From: Acanthosoma haemorrhoidale
Taxonomy: Eukaryota; Arthropoda; Insecta; Hemiptera; Acanthosomatidae
Assembly: GCA_930367205.1 (NCBI GenBank)
Contig: OV884015.1
Location: 78,321,341-78,385,340 of the forward strand
DNA length: 64,000 bases
Direction: 5' to 3'
Position 1 is the stretch's first letter, and every line of letters starts with the position of its first letter. This document shows positions 1 to 12,539 of this stretch, piece by piece. Made by a program: the position numbers and the translations under genes. The notes under the pieces were generated by a model. That model was not told the origin of the DNA. It worked only from the letters and a program-made list of their open reading frames with translations, and ran no database searches.

Positions 1-1771
1 TATTTTAACATTATTGTCTATTTTTATTTTGTTAATAGTACGAAGATGTATAATAAAAACACTTCCTTAATGAGCAAATCTTGTTTCACTTCTTTTTCAC
101 AAGAAAGAGTGTAATTGAGTTTTTTTTTTTTTTTTTCCTCCGTCAAGTTTATTTCCATCTCAAGAGAGCAGTTGTAAAAGTTTCTTTTCATGATTGTCTT
201 TTCTTCTTTTGAAAAAATTCTTTCCAACGCAAACTGCAATAGAAAGTTCCATATAGATATGTTTATTGTACGGCAAGCCTTTCATAGCTTTTTTCGCTTT
301 TTATCTCGAAATTCTCTCTTTGTCACTCTCACTCTCTCCGAACTCGGGTTACACTTCTAGTCATACTTTCCTGAAGTCGAAATAAAATTATTGTATTGTC
401 ACGATCGTTTTTTTGTTTAGTCACACTAAATTTTCAATTTGGCTCTACGATAGTATAAAATTACTTCTCAGGGCGATACTGGAACCTGCAACTCTCGTGT
501 GAGAGAGTCCGTAAACTCATTTTATTTGTATTAAAGGATAATAATGGGACAAATAATTCGCACTGGCTCGATTTTGTTTTCTCACATTAGAGCTTAGCTG
601 CTTATCTAATATTAGTACAAATGATTTAGGAACGCATTGTGAACGCTGATAGAAAAATAATTGAAATCGATAATCAAACTAAGGGCCAACAATTTTAACC
701 ACCCCTTCCGCTCTTTCAAGCAATGGGTTTAGTATTTTCCAGAAAAATAGTATTTTTTTCGATATTTTAAATTGTTGATTAGAAACCCGGTTTAATCGGG
801 TACATAATTTTATGACTATATAGCTAATATATTTTAGTCAAAAAAACGTTATTAATCAGTTACTATTTACAAGGTGAAGTTTGTGTTTGAGGGGAATATC
901 GAGTATCGGTAGCTTTGAGAAGGCCGAAAGCTAATTACAACATCCCTGTAAAGAATCGCCCTTGCCGACAAAGTGCTTTGATTGCCCTTCGTTAATAGCA
1001 TCAGTAAATACTAGAACCTTTCAAAGTTTCATTTTATTGTTGGAACGATGCCGATCAGAAGGGGGCCCAGGCCCTCAAACTCAAGCCCTCCCCCCAAACT
1101 TGTTTAATTTCTCTCACCAATCATCCCATTTTGCTCCTTCGATTATCCCCGGTCAATTACTGGCCGGGAAAGAGAGTGTAGGTTTAAATTGGGAGAGGGT
1201 TGTTCAAACTCTACAACTTTTTAAGTTGGCAAAATTTTATTAAGGCTAATAGGCCAATTATTGTTCATTTTGTTAATCCAATAGCGAGAAAGTGTTTTCG
1301 TGCCACGTTTAAATTTACGTTCTTAGAGATCTAAGTCTAAAACGTGGTTTATAAGCCACAATTTATACCAATATAATTAACAGAAATATACCATCTGCTT
1401 TACCAAATACATCATAGTAAGCATTATTTCTTTAATCCGTTTGCCTCCTATCCTACTTATCTCAGCCTACCAGGAAAGTCGCAACTTATGGCATTTTTTG
1501 TAGTATAATTTTGGAACAGTTATCACTCTTAAACTCCTAAATTAGGGACCACCGCCTGACTTTTCCACAGTATGGTGGTTTCCTCGATTTTTACTTATGA
1601 ACCATGAGCACTTCTAGGTCAGATAAAAGCGGATGCAACGCCCTATACATCAGGTGGTAATGAAGACAAGGAGCTCGAAGGTGGCCAGGAAATTGGGCAG
1701 TTTGTATCCCGAGCAGGACGCAGAGGTCTCCCAGATAGCAAGGTATTACTTGCTTTACATCTATTTTCATT
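1..1771. other. Unassigned AT-rich DNA
   Basis: No recognisable coding exon, RNA gene or transposon protein was seen. There is a poly-T run near 121-136, which could be the tail of an old minus-strand retroposon, but I could not find a matching direct repeat to prove it. Open frames here (for example 962-1243) have no recognisable motifs. Confidence 0.5.
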
Positions 1772-1820
1772 AGGTACGCCCATATTTACGGGTCGGCCAC
1801 ACCTGCTTGTGGGCGTACCT
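1772..1820. repeat. Perfect 11-bp inverted repeat (hairpin)
   Basis: The arm aggtacgccca at 1772-1782 is exactly complementary to tgggcgtacct at 1810-1820, with a 27-base loop. It lies just upstream of the tRNA-like stretch at 1848. No element ends could be assigned, so its role is unknown. Confidence 0.6.
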
Positions 1821-1847
1821 GTCGCATATATCACCTGTTAGCCAGCC

Positions 1848-1925
1848 GTTAAAGCTCAGTTAGTTAGGTCGTAACAGTCGACTGCGTAATTGAGCGTTAA
1901 TTGCTCTGATTCGAGCTGACAGGTT
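1848..1925 (+). repeat. tRNA-like segment, possible SINE head
   Basis: The stretch resembles a degenerate tRNA gene. An A-box-like block (agctcagttagttagg) is followed about 45 bases later by a B-box-like block (tgattcgagct). The cloverleaf is not convincing enough for a functional tRNA, so a tRNA-derived SINE remnant is the more likely reading. Known: SINE heads carry these RNA polymerase III boxes. Inferred: the SINE assignment itself. Confidence 0.35.
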
Positions 1926-2357
1926 TAGCTGAGGTTAATGTCACGCACTAATTCCCCCAGTAAATATTAGTAGATTTAAGGATCATAGGCGTTGACTAGT
2001 AATGAAATAGTAGTTACTTATAGTTATGTTGGAATGACTCAAATGTAGAGAACAACTATATATTTTGTGATTATATTTGATTAATATTTTGTGATTGATT
2101 TATTAAAATTAAATTCACTTCAAGTGAGTGAGTTTTTGGATGAAATAATTTCTAAAGGGTTTTCACTGCCTGGTCAGGTACCAAGGTGTTATCCCTTAGA
2201 CCTTTGGAAAAAAACGCTTATTATGGAGTGGTATATTACCAGTAAATAGCAACCAGTAAAAAGTCAGAGATTTTTAGATCCACGTGGTGAACGATTAGTG
2301 CAAGTTAAATTTTTGTAAGTAATTAGGTTGGGGGTAACTAGATTTTAGCTTCTAGTC
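1926..2357. other. Unassigned AT-rich DNA
   Basis: No gene, RNA or transposon signature was recognised in this stretch. Confidence 0.5.
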
Positions 2358-2370
2358 ATCATTTAATACT

Positions 2371-2733
2371 TTATTTTCCCCCTTAGCTCTCAAATTTTTA
2401 AGATTATGGATAAGGGAAAAATAAAGGAATTTATTTGGGGTGAGCGGATCCTTTTACTAGGAGTACCTGTTTGAAGGTGGAGTGAGGGAATTAAGGAGTG
2501 TGGGAAGCCTCGGTAGAGGTGGAAGTGTTGCGGTGCAGTGGTGAGAGTCCACTGAAGGCTGAGCCTAGAGTCTCTCTAGCCATGTAGTGCAAGCTCATTC
2601 AGTTGGATAGCAATGATGGGTGCCCGTCAGAGGCTTGTTTTTGGTTGGTCAAGGTCCATAATATCCACCATTTGGTCTGCTTTCCCAGATCTAGAGAGTT
2701 GCCATCTTGCCGGTAGTGGTGGGGGTGTCAGGT
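2371..2733 (-). mobile_element. Family B Jockey-like LINE, 3' fragment (copy B4)
   Basis: This 363-bp minus-strand fragment matches the 3' part of the plus-strand copy at 54248-54745: the same end of ORF2, the same 3' UTR and the ...gagagctaag terminus. Its poly-A tail has decayed to a short run near 2371-2385. It is bounded by a perfect 13-bp direct repeat, atcatttaatact, at 2358-2370 and 2734-2746, which is the target-site duplication. The copy is heavily 5'-truncated and codes for nothing complete. Part of the last ORF2 residues can be read on the minus strand around 2600-2733. Confidence 0.85.
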
Positions 2734-2899
2734 ATCATTTAATACTCACATCCTTGCTCTCTAAACACTATATGCACCCAATGATTACTGCAGGAAGGAG
2801 ATTAAGCTAGAGAATCAGACACTGTTGCGAGAGAATTAATTTTAAAATGCTCAATTGTTTCATTGCACTATTTTATAATGGGAATCAATTCCTCAACTA

Positions 2900-3084
2900 G
2901 CACATACAACTCATGTACACTTCAGTACCATAAGACGAACCTAAAAGGTTCAAAATGCGATACACTGACTATAAAACATATCTTTCTCCACTACCCAATA
3001 TTCACCAGAGTACTGTCAAGAAAAGTAATACCACAAAACAACTGCCAGTGCTGGAACTTTTCTCTCATAAACCAGCTTGATTGA
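2900..3084 (+). pseudogene. LINE ORF2 C-terminal zinc-knuckle-like fragment
   Basis: The open frame that includes 2863-3084 contains CDTLTIKHIFLHYPIFTRV. This resembles the region after the RT/RNase H of I, R1 and Jockey-type LINE ORF2 proteins, where a Cys/His block followed by LTxxHIL and a C..Y pattern is common. Only one Cys remains and the last Cys of the usual motif is Tyr, so the block is degenerate. The fragment is short, has no poly-A tail and no TSD was found. The alternative is a chance frame; I rate the family call as tentative. Confidence 0.4.
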
Positions 3085-4244
3085 AGTATAATAAAGACCC
3101 AAATTAATAGATTCAATGAAAGAGTGCGGTCTTTTGGGGCCTTAGCTTTGTGCTCTCACTATTGGTTTTTTTCACACCTGTTTATGACGGGTTTAACACC
3201 CTAAATGCTAACCATTTAAAAGTACTACCCCGATGTTTAAATCAGTTTTTAGGATAATCAACAATCAATTCAGGATAATTACAGGAAATAAAAAGCACAT
3301 TGGTACAGACATGTCGAGACTTGGTGTTTTCTATCAATAGATTATTTCATGGTCATAACCACGTAGGTACTGGTAGGGAATTTTCACTTGACTATCCACA
3401 CATCTTTGCCATCTTTCGGTCCGGACTGCTCATTGTTTTGAGACTGGCTAAATGGGACAGTTTGATTTTGAGAGTGAGTGAGAAAGGTTGGGTACTAAAG
3501 TGTTGTTTGGTTGTTAAAGAGTTTTGTAAATATTAATTATAGAGTTTGTGGGTTAAACCATGGTGAACATAGATCATAGAAGTGTTTTATTTTAAATCAT
3601 CTGTTAGCCTTTAGTTTTTTATATATTGGTTACATGACCACACAGTTGCTGTTAAAAATCATCATATATTGTAGAGGTGTAAATATTTTTCTGTGATATT
3701 AGGATAAATTGTGCAAATGCTCAAATCTTAGCCCGAGACTTTAAATATGTAATAGTAAAATATTTGTATTATTAAATATGACTTTAACATGACAGATTTT
3801 GAGTTTAGATTCCTTCCTTCCAATCAATTGCAGGATATGGGGCTTGTTTACAACTTTGTCAAGTATAACAATAACGGGTGTAATAAACGCGTATCTTCGT
3901 GCGGAAGGCATTGGTGAGGGATACAATTTATATATTTCATAATTTTAGAATTGAATAGGTGATTGGGTTGTTACGTATAATATTTATATATCGCTGGATG
4001 TGTTTGGTTACACCAATTTTTAATTACAAATTTTATTTTAGGACAAATAAGAGGAGTCAGGTTCCGTTTTGAAAATCAACACGTAATTTTAGACTGCAGT
4101 CAAATATTTTGTTCTTCAGTTTATTTACTTTTGTTTGTCAAATTATGTAACACCCTCATTTACTCACACTTATGGCTTAACGAAGGGCTAACTTTTTGGG
4201 AGAAAACTAATACTAACTAAAGTAGTAAATTGACTTTCCAAACA
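3085..4244. other. Unassigned AT-rich DNA
   Basis: Short open frames (for example 3300-3536) show no recognisable domain. No repeat or RNA gene was identified. Confidence 0.45.
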
Positions 4245-4312
4245 GAAATTTGAACCAAAGCCTTCATATTGTAGCCTTCATAAGCAGTTACGCTATCCAC
4301 TAAAATATTTAT
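4245..4312 (-). repeat. tRNA-like segment, possible SINE head
   Basis: Read on the minus strand there is an A-box-like agtggatagcgtaactgc, followed after about 30 bases by a B-box-like ctttggttcaaattt. The spacing fits a tRNA D-arm to T-arm distance, but the acceptor stem does not pair. A tRNA-derived SINE remnant is the best explanation. Confidence 0.35.
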
Positions 4313-6600
4313 TTTTAACTTTTATATTTATTAATATAGTTGCAGTATATAATGGTTTTTTGTATATTATTTCCAGGAAAAAAGGAAACTTACCCTTAGC
4401 TTTTTCTTCAATCATTTGTTGTATCAAGGGTTTAAAATCTAGCCGTGCCACCTATGCTGTTCAATGTCAGTAATAACCAGGAAAAAAAACACTATGTGTC
4501 CAGAATTTTGTTAGAAAATAACAAAATGCTAAGATCTTGTTGAATCAGCCATATTTCTCCCTGAAGAGGGCTATAGAGTAAGTTAAAAGCACCCCATTAA
4601 CAATTGCTCTTAGGAGCTGGTATTAAAATGGCTTTATTATATACTTTGATGGCTGTGAAATCCCGTTAGGCCATTCAGGTTTTCTCTCTCAGCGCTGCCA
4701 TTTTCACTATTACACTGAATATTTTCATAACTAAATACATGTATATTCTTCCTTTCCATAAGTTATATACCACGTATTTTGTAATCGCCCGTTCTGCCTA
4801 AATCAGCAGCATCAAACATGGTGGTACTTATTTGTTCTATGTTCTGTGTTGTTTGCTAGCACAATATCAGAAAAGGAAATATCTTTCAGATGATTTAAAA
4901 CTTGTTTTATTCGACTTGTCTGTAGAAAATATAAATATTTGTGAGTAGTCCCAAGAGTAAGCAAAATGTTTTTTCCGTTTATCAAAAATTGTTCAACAGT
5001 CATAATTTTGAAAGTCGTTTCGTTATTACAGCTAACTAAACCAAAACATTTAAATTTGTCAATTAATTGGTAATTCATCAGATCCCAATGATGAAATCGT
5101 GGAAAGGAACTGAGCTCATTTCTGCCAGCCAGGGTGGTTACTATATCGAAATCCTAATGCTGAATCATAAACCATAAGGTACACCTTGTGTATTATTTCA
5201 CAGTACAATATTCAATATATGTAATTACTAGGTTGTAAACATAGCTATAAATATAATTTTATAAATTAAAAAGAAAGGAAAACCAATTAGAATTTCAAAT
5301 AAATTAACTTATATACCCAATCTGTTATGTTAAAAAGAAATATGTAATAGTAGATATGAGTCACTAATACAATACATTTACAAACTCAGCACTCACATTT
5401 TTCCATTTAGCATTGTGTGTTTTCCTGAATGAGTGAATAGAAAAATGCAAAAATGTTTAGAGAACACAAAATTTTTTGTATTTAATTTAATTAAATTGTA
5501 GATAATATCGATACCAAAACACAAAACTAAAGAATATTTACAGGTTAACAGATAATAGTGAAACTAACATAGATTTTAACATTCATGAAATCTTAAACTT
5601 TACTACTTATTTTTCATTTGAACAGAAGTAACACCTAGGAGATTAAAATCAAATCAGCAAGTGTTGTGCAATGCTTTTTTTTTTGTCATGAATTAAAAAA
5701 ATATGCCATTTCGAAATATGGCAGCAGCAGATTATTGTTTTTGTATTTGAAGGGCTGAGGTGCACTATTGTTTTATTTTGGTATGAGTAGGTAAAAACCA
5801 TTGGTAACACACGGAGAAAATATAACATTTACCGTCCTTCACCTTCTTTACAGCTTTGGTTTCTAGAAACTACGAAACCAACACCTCTAATATTCAAAAG
5901 CAGACGCTCGTGTGAGGACGGAGGGTCGACAATGAGAAATGGAATCAGCCATCTTGGCCCCACGGGAAAGGTGACATTCTTGACCTCCTAGAGGCGCTAA
6001 CAGTTCGTGCCAGTTGCCCGATAGTGGTGTTTAAGTGAGTGAGAATATTGCTCGACTAAAGTTTGGTGATAGGCATTCGCGCCAAGAGTGTGGCAACTTA
6101 GCTATGGAATGCTATTGACTGACAAACCTCTATTACCATCACCTCCTCCACCTACTTCCGTTCGGAATGTTGTAACTTCTCCACCTAATTACTGAACATC
6201 CTGTATATACCTTTAATTACTGTAATTAATTTTATATGATATATATCATATTTGTAGTTCCAGCCAATAAGTAGGTAACTAGATTTAACAAAAAACTAGC
6301 TAAGTGCGCATAAATGGTTAGGTAGGCTTTGTTGACACATTAAAGAAATAAGTATTATTAATTTAGAGCATTGCATCCTTAATGGCATAAAAAAAGTTAA
6401 TTTTTATCAAACACGTAATACACAGAAATAGAACAACGTTAAATGTCGTCGGCCTGAAAATATAGTTTTTTAGATGCCGACTTGTTCCATGGAACCACAG
6501 ATGTATTATACTATATTAAACTATCATTTGTACAGTTTAAACCTAATCAGGTTTAAATATTACTGATTTAAATCTGACTGAAAATTAACACATATTTTCC
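4313..6600. other. Unassigned DNA with a GC-richer island near 5870-6200
   Basis: The stretch is AT-rich apart from about 330 bp near 5870-6200 that is noticeably richer in G+C and C-rich triplets. No open frame across the island has recognisable motifs. It may be an unknown repeat or an untranslated exon; nothing in the sequence decides between these. Confidence 0.4.
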
Positions 6601-6689
6601 ATTATAAATAATAAACTTCTTTATTGTGCTGAAATTACGAAATGCCTTATTAAGCAATAAGTAATTGTGATAAATGTTCTCATTCATAC

Positions 6690-6750
6690 CATATTTACAA
6701 TCTGCATTCACTCGCTCATTCATACAGTATATACAAACAGTCCAGAGGCC
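6690..6750 (-). repeat. Duplicated 3' UTR motif of family A
   Basis: On the minus strand a TGTAAATATNGTATGAATGAG-type motif occurs twice, about 40 bases apart, with gcgagtgaatg between the copies. The same pair is present in the other family A copies that reach this far. The first copy here is diverged (gtttgtatatactgtatg). Confidence 0.6.
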
Positions 6751-7552
6751 TCCATAATCCACATGGTTGTCACCTCCCTCGGATGCGAAAGAGGAAGTGG
6801 AGTCTTGAGAAGTCCCCCATGCTCCTCCGTCAGCCGCGTCACCGGATAATAGCCAGTAGAGGCTGACAAAGAGCGCGAGAGCCTCTCACGTGCAGGGCTG
6901 GATGAATGGATGATACTGGCCATGATTGGAGAAGCTGACCATTGCCAGGACTCCCATTGCTACGCACTCATAGCACAGTCTCCGAGGAGGATTATAGGGA
7001 TGAGTGGTGCAGTGCAATGACTGTGCTACGGGATTAGGGTGGTTGGATATGTTACTATGGAATCTCACGAACTTGGAAGAGATGAGTTCAAGAATGTATA
7101 TTAAGATCGCTATGAAGGGTTTTGTTGATGACGTAATAGGGGGCATTTACTATTGTTCTCAGGACTTTTGATTGTAAGGATTGGATACGGTTGATGTTCG
7201 ACTTTTTTACTCTCCCCCATAGCTCTATTCGGTATGCCCAGATTGGCTTAAGTATAACTTTGTAGATTTGTAACTTGTTTTCTATTGAGAGATGAGATGT
7301 CCTTTAAACTAGTCTGTACAGTTGTCCAAAGCGTCTGTTTATTTCTTTTTTTTTTTAGCCTCGTATGTGGGTTCATTACCTGTGGAAACATTTTGTTTTA
7401 TTAACATTAATCTACCATCAGTTACACCCATTCTTGATCAGATCTGAGGTGTTTTTGAAGGTTATGGGTTGCTATATCGGGGTCTAAGTGGGATGACAAG
7501 ACTGCAGTTTAATCTGCAAATATTGCCAAGAAGGTATTGCGGGTAGAGTGGA

Positions 7553-8353
7553 TGTAGCGACCGCTAACTACATAAGTTAAATCACCCTATACTCTGGTGC
7601 ACACATATTGTAAGCAAAGTAAAATAACAGGAACTAATTGTATGTAAATCATTGTAAGTAGTTAGTAATAAACCATGCGCGGGACCGGCAGTCGTAAAAC
7701 AAGTCAGGTAAGAGGGTCGACGGTCGTCAGCCATAAAACCTGAAAGGGGTACCATCTAGCAGCCATAAAACAGTCATAAACCTAAAAGAGGTTGGCCACC
7801 TGGCCATCATAAACATACCCCTGCCAGACCGTCTCCGCTTTCCGGCAGGAACAGTCCTTTAGGGGTCAAAGGGTCACGTAATGGGTCAGCGGTCGCATGT
7901 TCTCACGTCGGCCAAAGCCCTTTCCCCCTCCTAGCAGGAAAAATATTTAAACCAGGGCCTTTTGCCCTGTAAGCCCACTCAATCTTCTACTCTCTTAGTC
8001 TCCTCACCCGCTTTCACTCGGTGACACTTTACGCCCAGGCCACTGGCCCGGGAAGTCAGTCTCTTAGACTCCTCGTCACCCACTCTCTCCTCAGCACCTC
8101 TGAGTCTGTCACCCTGTCTTTCAGTCTCCTTGCAGACTCTCTGGCGACCTGTAACTATGCTTGTTTCGCTTCCGCTCGAACTCTGAAAACATGCCTTATT
8201 CTTTATGAAACCTCTGTACCTCTTCTCTTGAACATAGTGCATTGTAGGGGCACATACCTATCATAAAATGGAGTCAGATATGTTATTAACTCGAACAATC
8301 CACACTTGTCACCAGGGCTAGGTGATCAGGCACCTCCTAGTGACTACCCGACA
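7553..8353 (+). mobile_element. Solo LTR (801 bp) nested in a LINE
   Basis: The block begins TGTAGCGACC and ends CCCGACA, giving the TG...CA ends expected of an LTR. It is flanked by the perfect 5-bp TSD gtgga at 7548-7552 and 8354-8358. The sequence outside both ends is continuous LINE (compare A2 around 22940-22960), so the LTR inserted into an existing LINE. A TATA-like tatttaaa lies at 7944-7951. The poly-A signal region (8262-8270) reads cataaaat, where the copy at 31176 has AATAAA. There is no internal region, which implies LTR-LTR recombination. It is homologous along its length to 30497-31296. Confidence 0.92.
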
Positions 8354-9348
8354 GTGGACATCAGCAGTGTATAGGTTATAGAGGATGGGACCCAGTACAC
8401 TGCGCTTTGGAACTCCTGCTTTTATGGGATAGTAGTTAGAATATTCTAAACCACAGCAGACTTGGAAGAAGTGGTTTGAAAGGTAGGACTGTTGGATTAG
8501 GAAACGGAACTGTGCTGAATATTTTTTGAGCTTGTAAAGCAAACCTGCGTGCCAAACTCTGTTAAAAGCTTGAGCTATGTCCAGAAATGCACCAGTGCGA
8601 TCCTGTTTGGTTTTAGGGAGTGAGGAAATGTGATCAACAACGCGAAGGCCTTGTTGAGCAGTAGATTGTCTTTGACGGAAACCAAACTGCTACACAACAG
8701 TTTTCGGATTAATTAATGCAATTATAAATGTAGGTTAGGAAGATTACGGCTTTAGGAGGAAGTTGTTTGAGAATTTGAGGAGTAAGGAGATAATATCCAG
8801 GGAATTTTTGGTATGGTAAGTTTTCAGAAGGTATTTGACCTCAGAGGGGTTAACGGCTTTTACAGTTGTGCTGTTATTATGGTTTTGACGAAAAAGGTGA
8901 GGTGTGAATGTATGGGAAAGATGCAGAGCAAACTCCTCCAACCTATCTCCATCCGAAGCCGCCCAGCAGCCATCTTCTCGACGGAGTGGTTGTCAAACAG
9001 GATATACTTTAGGATATTTTAGTTACATTCCACAGTGATTTCCACATCCCTGGTAGACAGAGAGGAGAGGTGGAAATTAAAATAATCGGAACGGAAGGAC
9101 GCCAATGGCCACTTTACCAATCTGCAGTACTGATTGTACAAGCGGCGATCAGCAGGATTTCGGGATCTTTGCCTCACTGTTCTGGAGCGCCGTTTGGATT
9201 GGATTAGGTCTTTGAGATGCTGAGGTTTTTTGTAAACTTTTGGATGACAGTGGGGTGACGATGCCTCCAAGCCGACCCCTGGTCCAGAGCAGTGAAAAAA
9301 TGTACTGCATCGTCTAGGTCTTGGGCTGTTTTCAGAATATTCACACAA
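8354..9348 (-). pseudogene. LINE ORF2 fragment: linker and N-terminal RT (copy A1)
   Basis: Minus-strand frames at 9348-9019, 8941-8744 and 8542-8354 belong to one decayed ORF2. The first holds a basic segment (LKDLIQSKRRSRTVRQRSRN) typical of the Jockey linker between endonuclease and RT. The second starts EEFALHLSHTFTPH and continues to an AVNPSEVKYLL segment, the usual lead-in to the RT. The third holds the RT signature KAGVPKRSVLGPILYNLYTA, where copy A2 has the expected PQGS instead of PKRS. The product would have been a reverse transcriptase. Stops and frameshifts separate the three pieces, and the solo LTR cuts the remainder off. Confidence 0.8.
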
Positions 9349-9397
9349 TATTTTAGAAAAATATGTATTTCTTTTATTATAATTTATTCAAAGTTCA

Positions 9398-11750
9398 ATT
9401 ATAAATATTCATTAAAATGTCCAGGTATGTTGGCGAGTCAGTATGGAATAATGGAACAGTAGGTTTGAAAAAAACACTATTTGTAGGTGTCGTCTTTCTC
9501 TTTGGATTGCTACCACTTTTATGATTTATTATTTTGTATGTAAAAAAATAAAATATTTAGATGTTGTTTTTTATTTGATGTGTTTGGTTTTTATTTCTGA
9601 AGAGATGAAGCGTTGGTTGTGAATATAATAATAAAGATTTTTGGAGTGCAGTCTCTCCTTTTTTTTAAATATTTGTCCTATGGTGTCGATAATATTATAG
9701 AGGTGTCTGTTTTTGAATTATTTGTACTTTAGAGTATTATTAAAATAAATAATGCAATCAAATGAAAAAAAAAATGAAGGACTGGAGATTAATTTTTAAT
9801 TTATGCATGCATATACTTAGTTACGTAAATAATTGCCATCGATCCATGGATCTTCAGTATTACTTCAGTAATGTCTTCCTGCGATCGGTATCCCATAACG
9901 GGGTTTTGCCATGGGTCACGAACACATGACAGACAAGGGCTCATCACCAGCCTGTGGTGATCTACTAAGACTATGAAACTATTACCATAATACGACTATA
10001 AAATAAAAGTTCTTAACTAATGGCACACGATCAAAGTACCGATCCATTCTGATATTTTGGATGCCTTCCCCCCCTTTGAATGAAAGGCCTTCCGTAATAA
10101 AAATCCAATAATGGAATTCCGTATGGATGTTCATTGCAAGAAAGGAGCGAACAAGAAAATGCTTGCTTAAATCTTTTATTCTCCAGCCTTAATCAGGTCA
10201 AAAGAAGCAATGGAATTCCTGTACTGGAAGAAAAGAGACAAAATAAAAACGTCCTTTGGAAGAAAGTTAATAAAAGATATTACGTTGACTGTGTAAAAGG
10301 GAAAGACCTAAATAGAAAAGGGAAGAGGCCCTTATAATCTTAAACCTCTACGACTCTTTGTAGGTATGGCGGGAATAATATTTTATGTTATTTTCTTTTT
10401 TAATATTAAAATTATTGATTCCCTTCTATTCGATTCAATTTTCACGTAAATTATTTCACGTAAAAGCTATTTTATTTTATATTACTAATTTATGTATTAT
10501 TCATTATTGCATATTAGATTATTTAGAATAGAAAAAATCTTAGTTATGAATTTTGGGACCGTTTCTTATATGTATAATAACAATGCACGTATAAACAAAT
10601 AGAGCTGTGACAGACAAAAAAAACTATACAACACACTGGGGAGAAAATAATGAAATAAAAAAGTATACCAAGAATTAAAATATGTCATTTGGGAATAATA
10701 TATTATTACCTTAGGTAGCAATATTATAATAGTTTAATTTCATTCAAAGCATACGGTTGTCAGATTTACAGTTTCATCTGTAGAGACCTCATTGGCTTGT
10801 AATATAATGGTTTTAATAACACCTAATGGGTAATTATTCAGAAAAAAACAAAATCATTATTCAGGGACTATGTTCACAATAAATAATAATAAAGAACAAA
10901 TAAATAAATTCCAATGGAGTCATCGAAAAAATAATTATAATTATTCATCACAAAGGAAAAAAAACATAATAAATTGTACAACTCAATTTAAAACATCATT
11001 TATCATCACTACACTAAATTAACTCGTAAAGATATTGTTCTAAAATAAATTAGTAATACAAAATGACATTAAGAAGAAGAGGTTGCAGCATAATTACCAG
11101 TATGTTTGTGCGACAAATTATAAATACATGATATAAAAAACATATATACATAGATGACTACATATAAAAAGTATTGAATGTTATTAATAATCAATACATA
11201 ATCTCTAAAATAGAGACCAGACATGCACTGATATTGTGTTGTAGGAATAGGAGTATCAAAGAAACCTATGGCTGTAGCCTACTAGATATTAGGAGGGAAA
11301 ATTCCAAAGAGAGGTAGAGCGAGAACCGAGACCATAAAAACAGCAGGTAGTGCACATCAACGTTAAGGTCTTTTAACGCACATCTTTCCACACATCTTCA
11401 GCGCTCACCAGGTAAGTATTACGTAAATAATAAGTTTTAATATTATACAACTATCAGTAACTAATCTACATATATGTTTTGAATGCATTTTTTAATTAAA
11501 AGATCCGATAACGTTTACTGGCTAATAAAACAAAAGTCTTTAACCTTACTTTTGATTATATAAATACACCTCATTGATAATTGTTTTAAACATGATAAAA
11601 TGCTTAAAATAGGTATAATTTCTGTAATATAGGCCCCACTATTATTAATAATAATTAACGTTTCCCCTGACTAAACATTTTCAGAGGTTTCAGGATAAAA
11701 TCCAGATCCTGTCAGTATATGTTATGGCTGTTAGAGAGTGGCAGTACAAT
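9398..11750. other. Unassigned AT-rich DNA
   Basis: No domain-bearing frame was recognised. The open frame 10134-10337 is lysine-rich and without motifs. A short gatccatggatc palindrome lies near 9840. Confidence 0.45.
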
Positions 11751-11789
11751 TTTTACAATAAATTGTACCTGTTGAGATCGTAACCTTAC

Positions 11790-11935
11790 GTTGCCTTAGC
11801 TAGATCTTAGGTTAATCTTGTAATTATGGTAATCACTGGACAGAAAGGATGTTTTTTAGAACGCAATACGGTGAGTACTAAAGTAGGATTAGATACATGT
11901 AATGTCTGAAAACCATCCTAAAAGAAAATACTAAA
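11790..11935 (+). repeat. Dispersed repeat shared with 23460-23560
   Basis: The string ggtaatcactggacag, followed about 50 bases later by aatgtctgaaaa and cctaaaa, also occurs at 23492-23560 in the same order. This marks two diverged copies of an unnamed dispersed repeat. No ends or coding potential were found. Confidence 0.5.
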
Positions 11936-12539
11936 CGCTAAATTGTACACCTCAGGCTATGGAAATTTTTTTGATTGCTCTTTCTTCCTCTCTCCAATCT
12001 GCAGCTACTGGTCGGTATACACCAACAGCGGGGGCCGTGGAGAGAATTGGTGTTTCCCAGTTTTCATGGATCCTAGACCAGGTATACCTAGGGCTGCCAT
12101 CTCTAAAACCGGCCCCCCAGGACCGGAAGCGTAAGTTCCCTGGATTTTGGAGCTTTCACCCCGGACATTTCAAAACTTTTTTCATTCACTTACATCTTGA
12201 TTAAAATATATTTTACTCCGTACTTGATAGAAGAAAACTTTGATTTTAAGCCTCTTTTGTTGCATGAAATAGTGTGTTTAATTGTTCTTGTGACGACAAG
12301 TTAGTAATTTTGCTTTATTTTTTAACCTTCTTAGCTTAGGTATTAAATAAAAAATAAACAAAACCAATATTAGTTACTCCGTTAATAAAATTAAATGAAA
12401 AGTTGTTTAACTTTTTATTTTTTCATACAATTCACAATATTTAGTTTTAAAACCACTTAAATCTTAAATCAAATTCAGAAAGTTATAATAACTTATACTA
12501 AGGAACAATTTTAACAGACTTACATTTTGCTTTATATTT
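11936..12539. other. Unassigned DNA, GC-richer patch at 11940-12180
   Basis: Two overlapping open frames (11943-12134 and 11959-12204) cross a GC-richer patch ending in ccggccccccaggaccgg. Neither shows a known motif. An old repeat is more likely than an exon, but the sequence alone does not decide. Confidence 0.35.

Larger units (their letters stand above)
6611..9397 (-). mobile_element. Family A Jockey-like LINE (copy A1), split by a solo LTR
   Basis: This is the longest copy of the most abundant LINE in the window. On the minus strand it reads from an ORF2 linker region (about 9350) through the RT to a 3' UTR ending near 6616. The piece 6611-7552 matches 21871-22950 of copy A2; the piece 8354-8580 matches A2 from 22945 on. 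Between them sits an 801-bp solo LTR. The ten-base direct repeat attataaata at 6601-6610 and 9398-9407 may be the TSD, but the sequence is AT-rich so the outer limits are tentative. 5'-truncation is likely, because no endonuclease domain is present. Confidence 0.8.
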
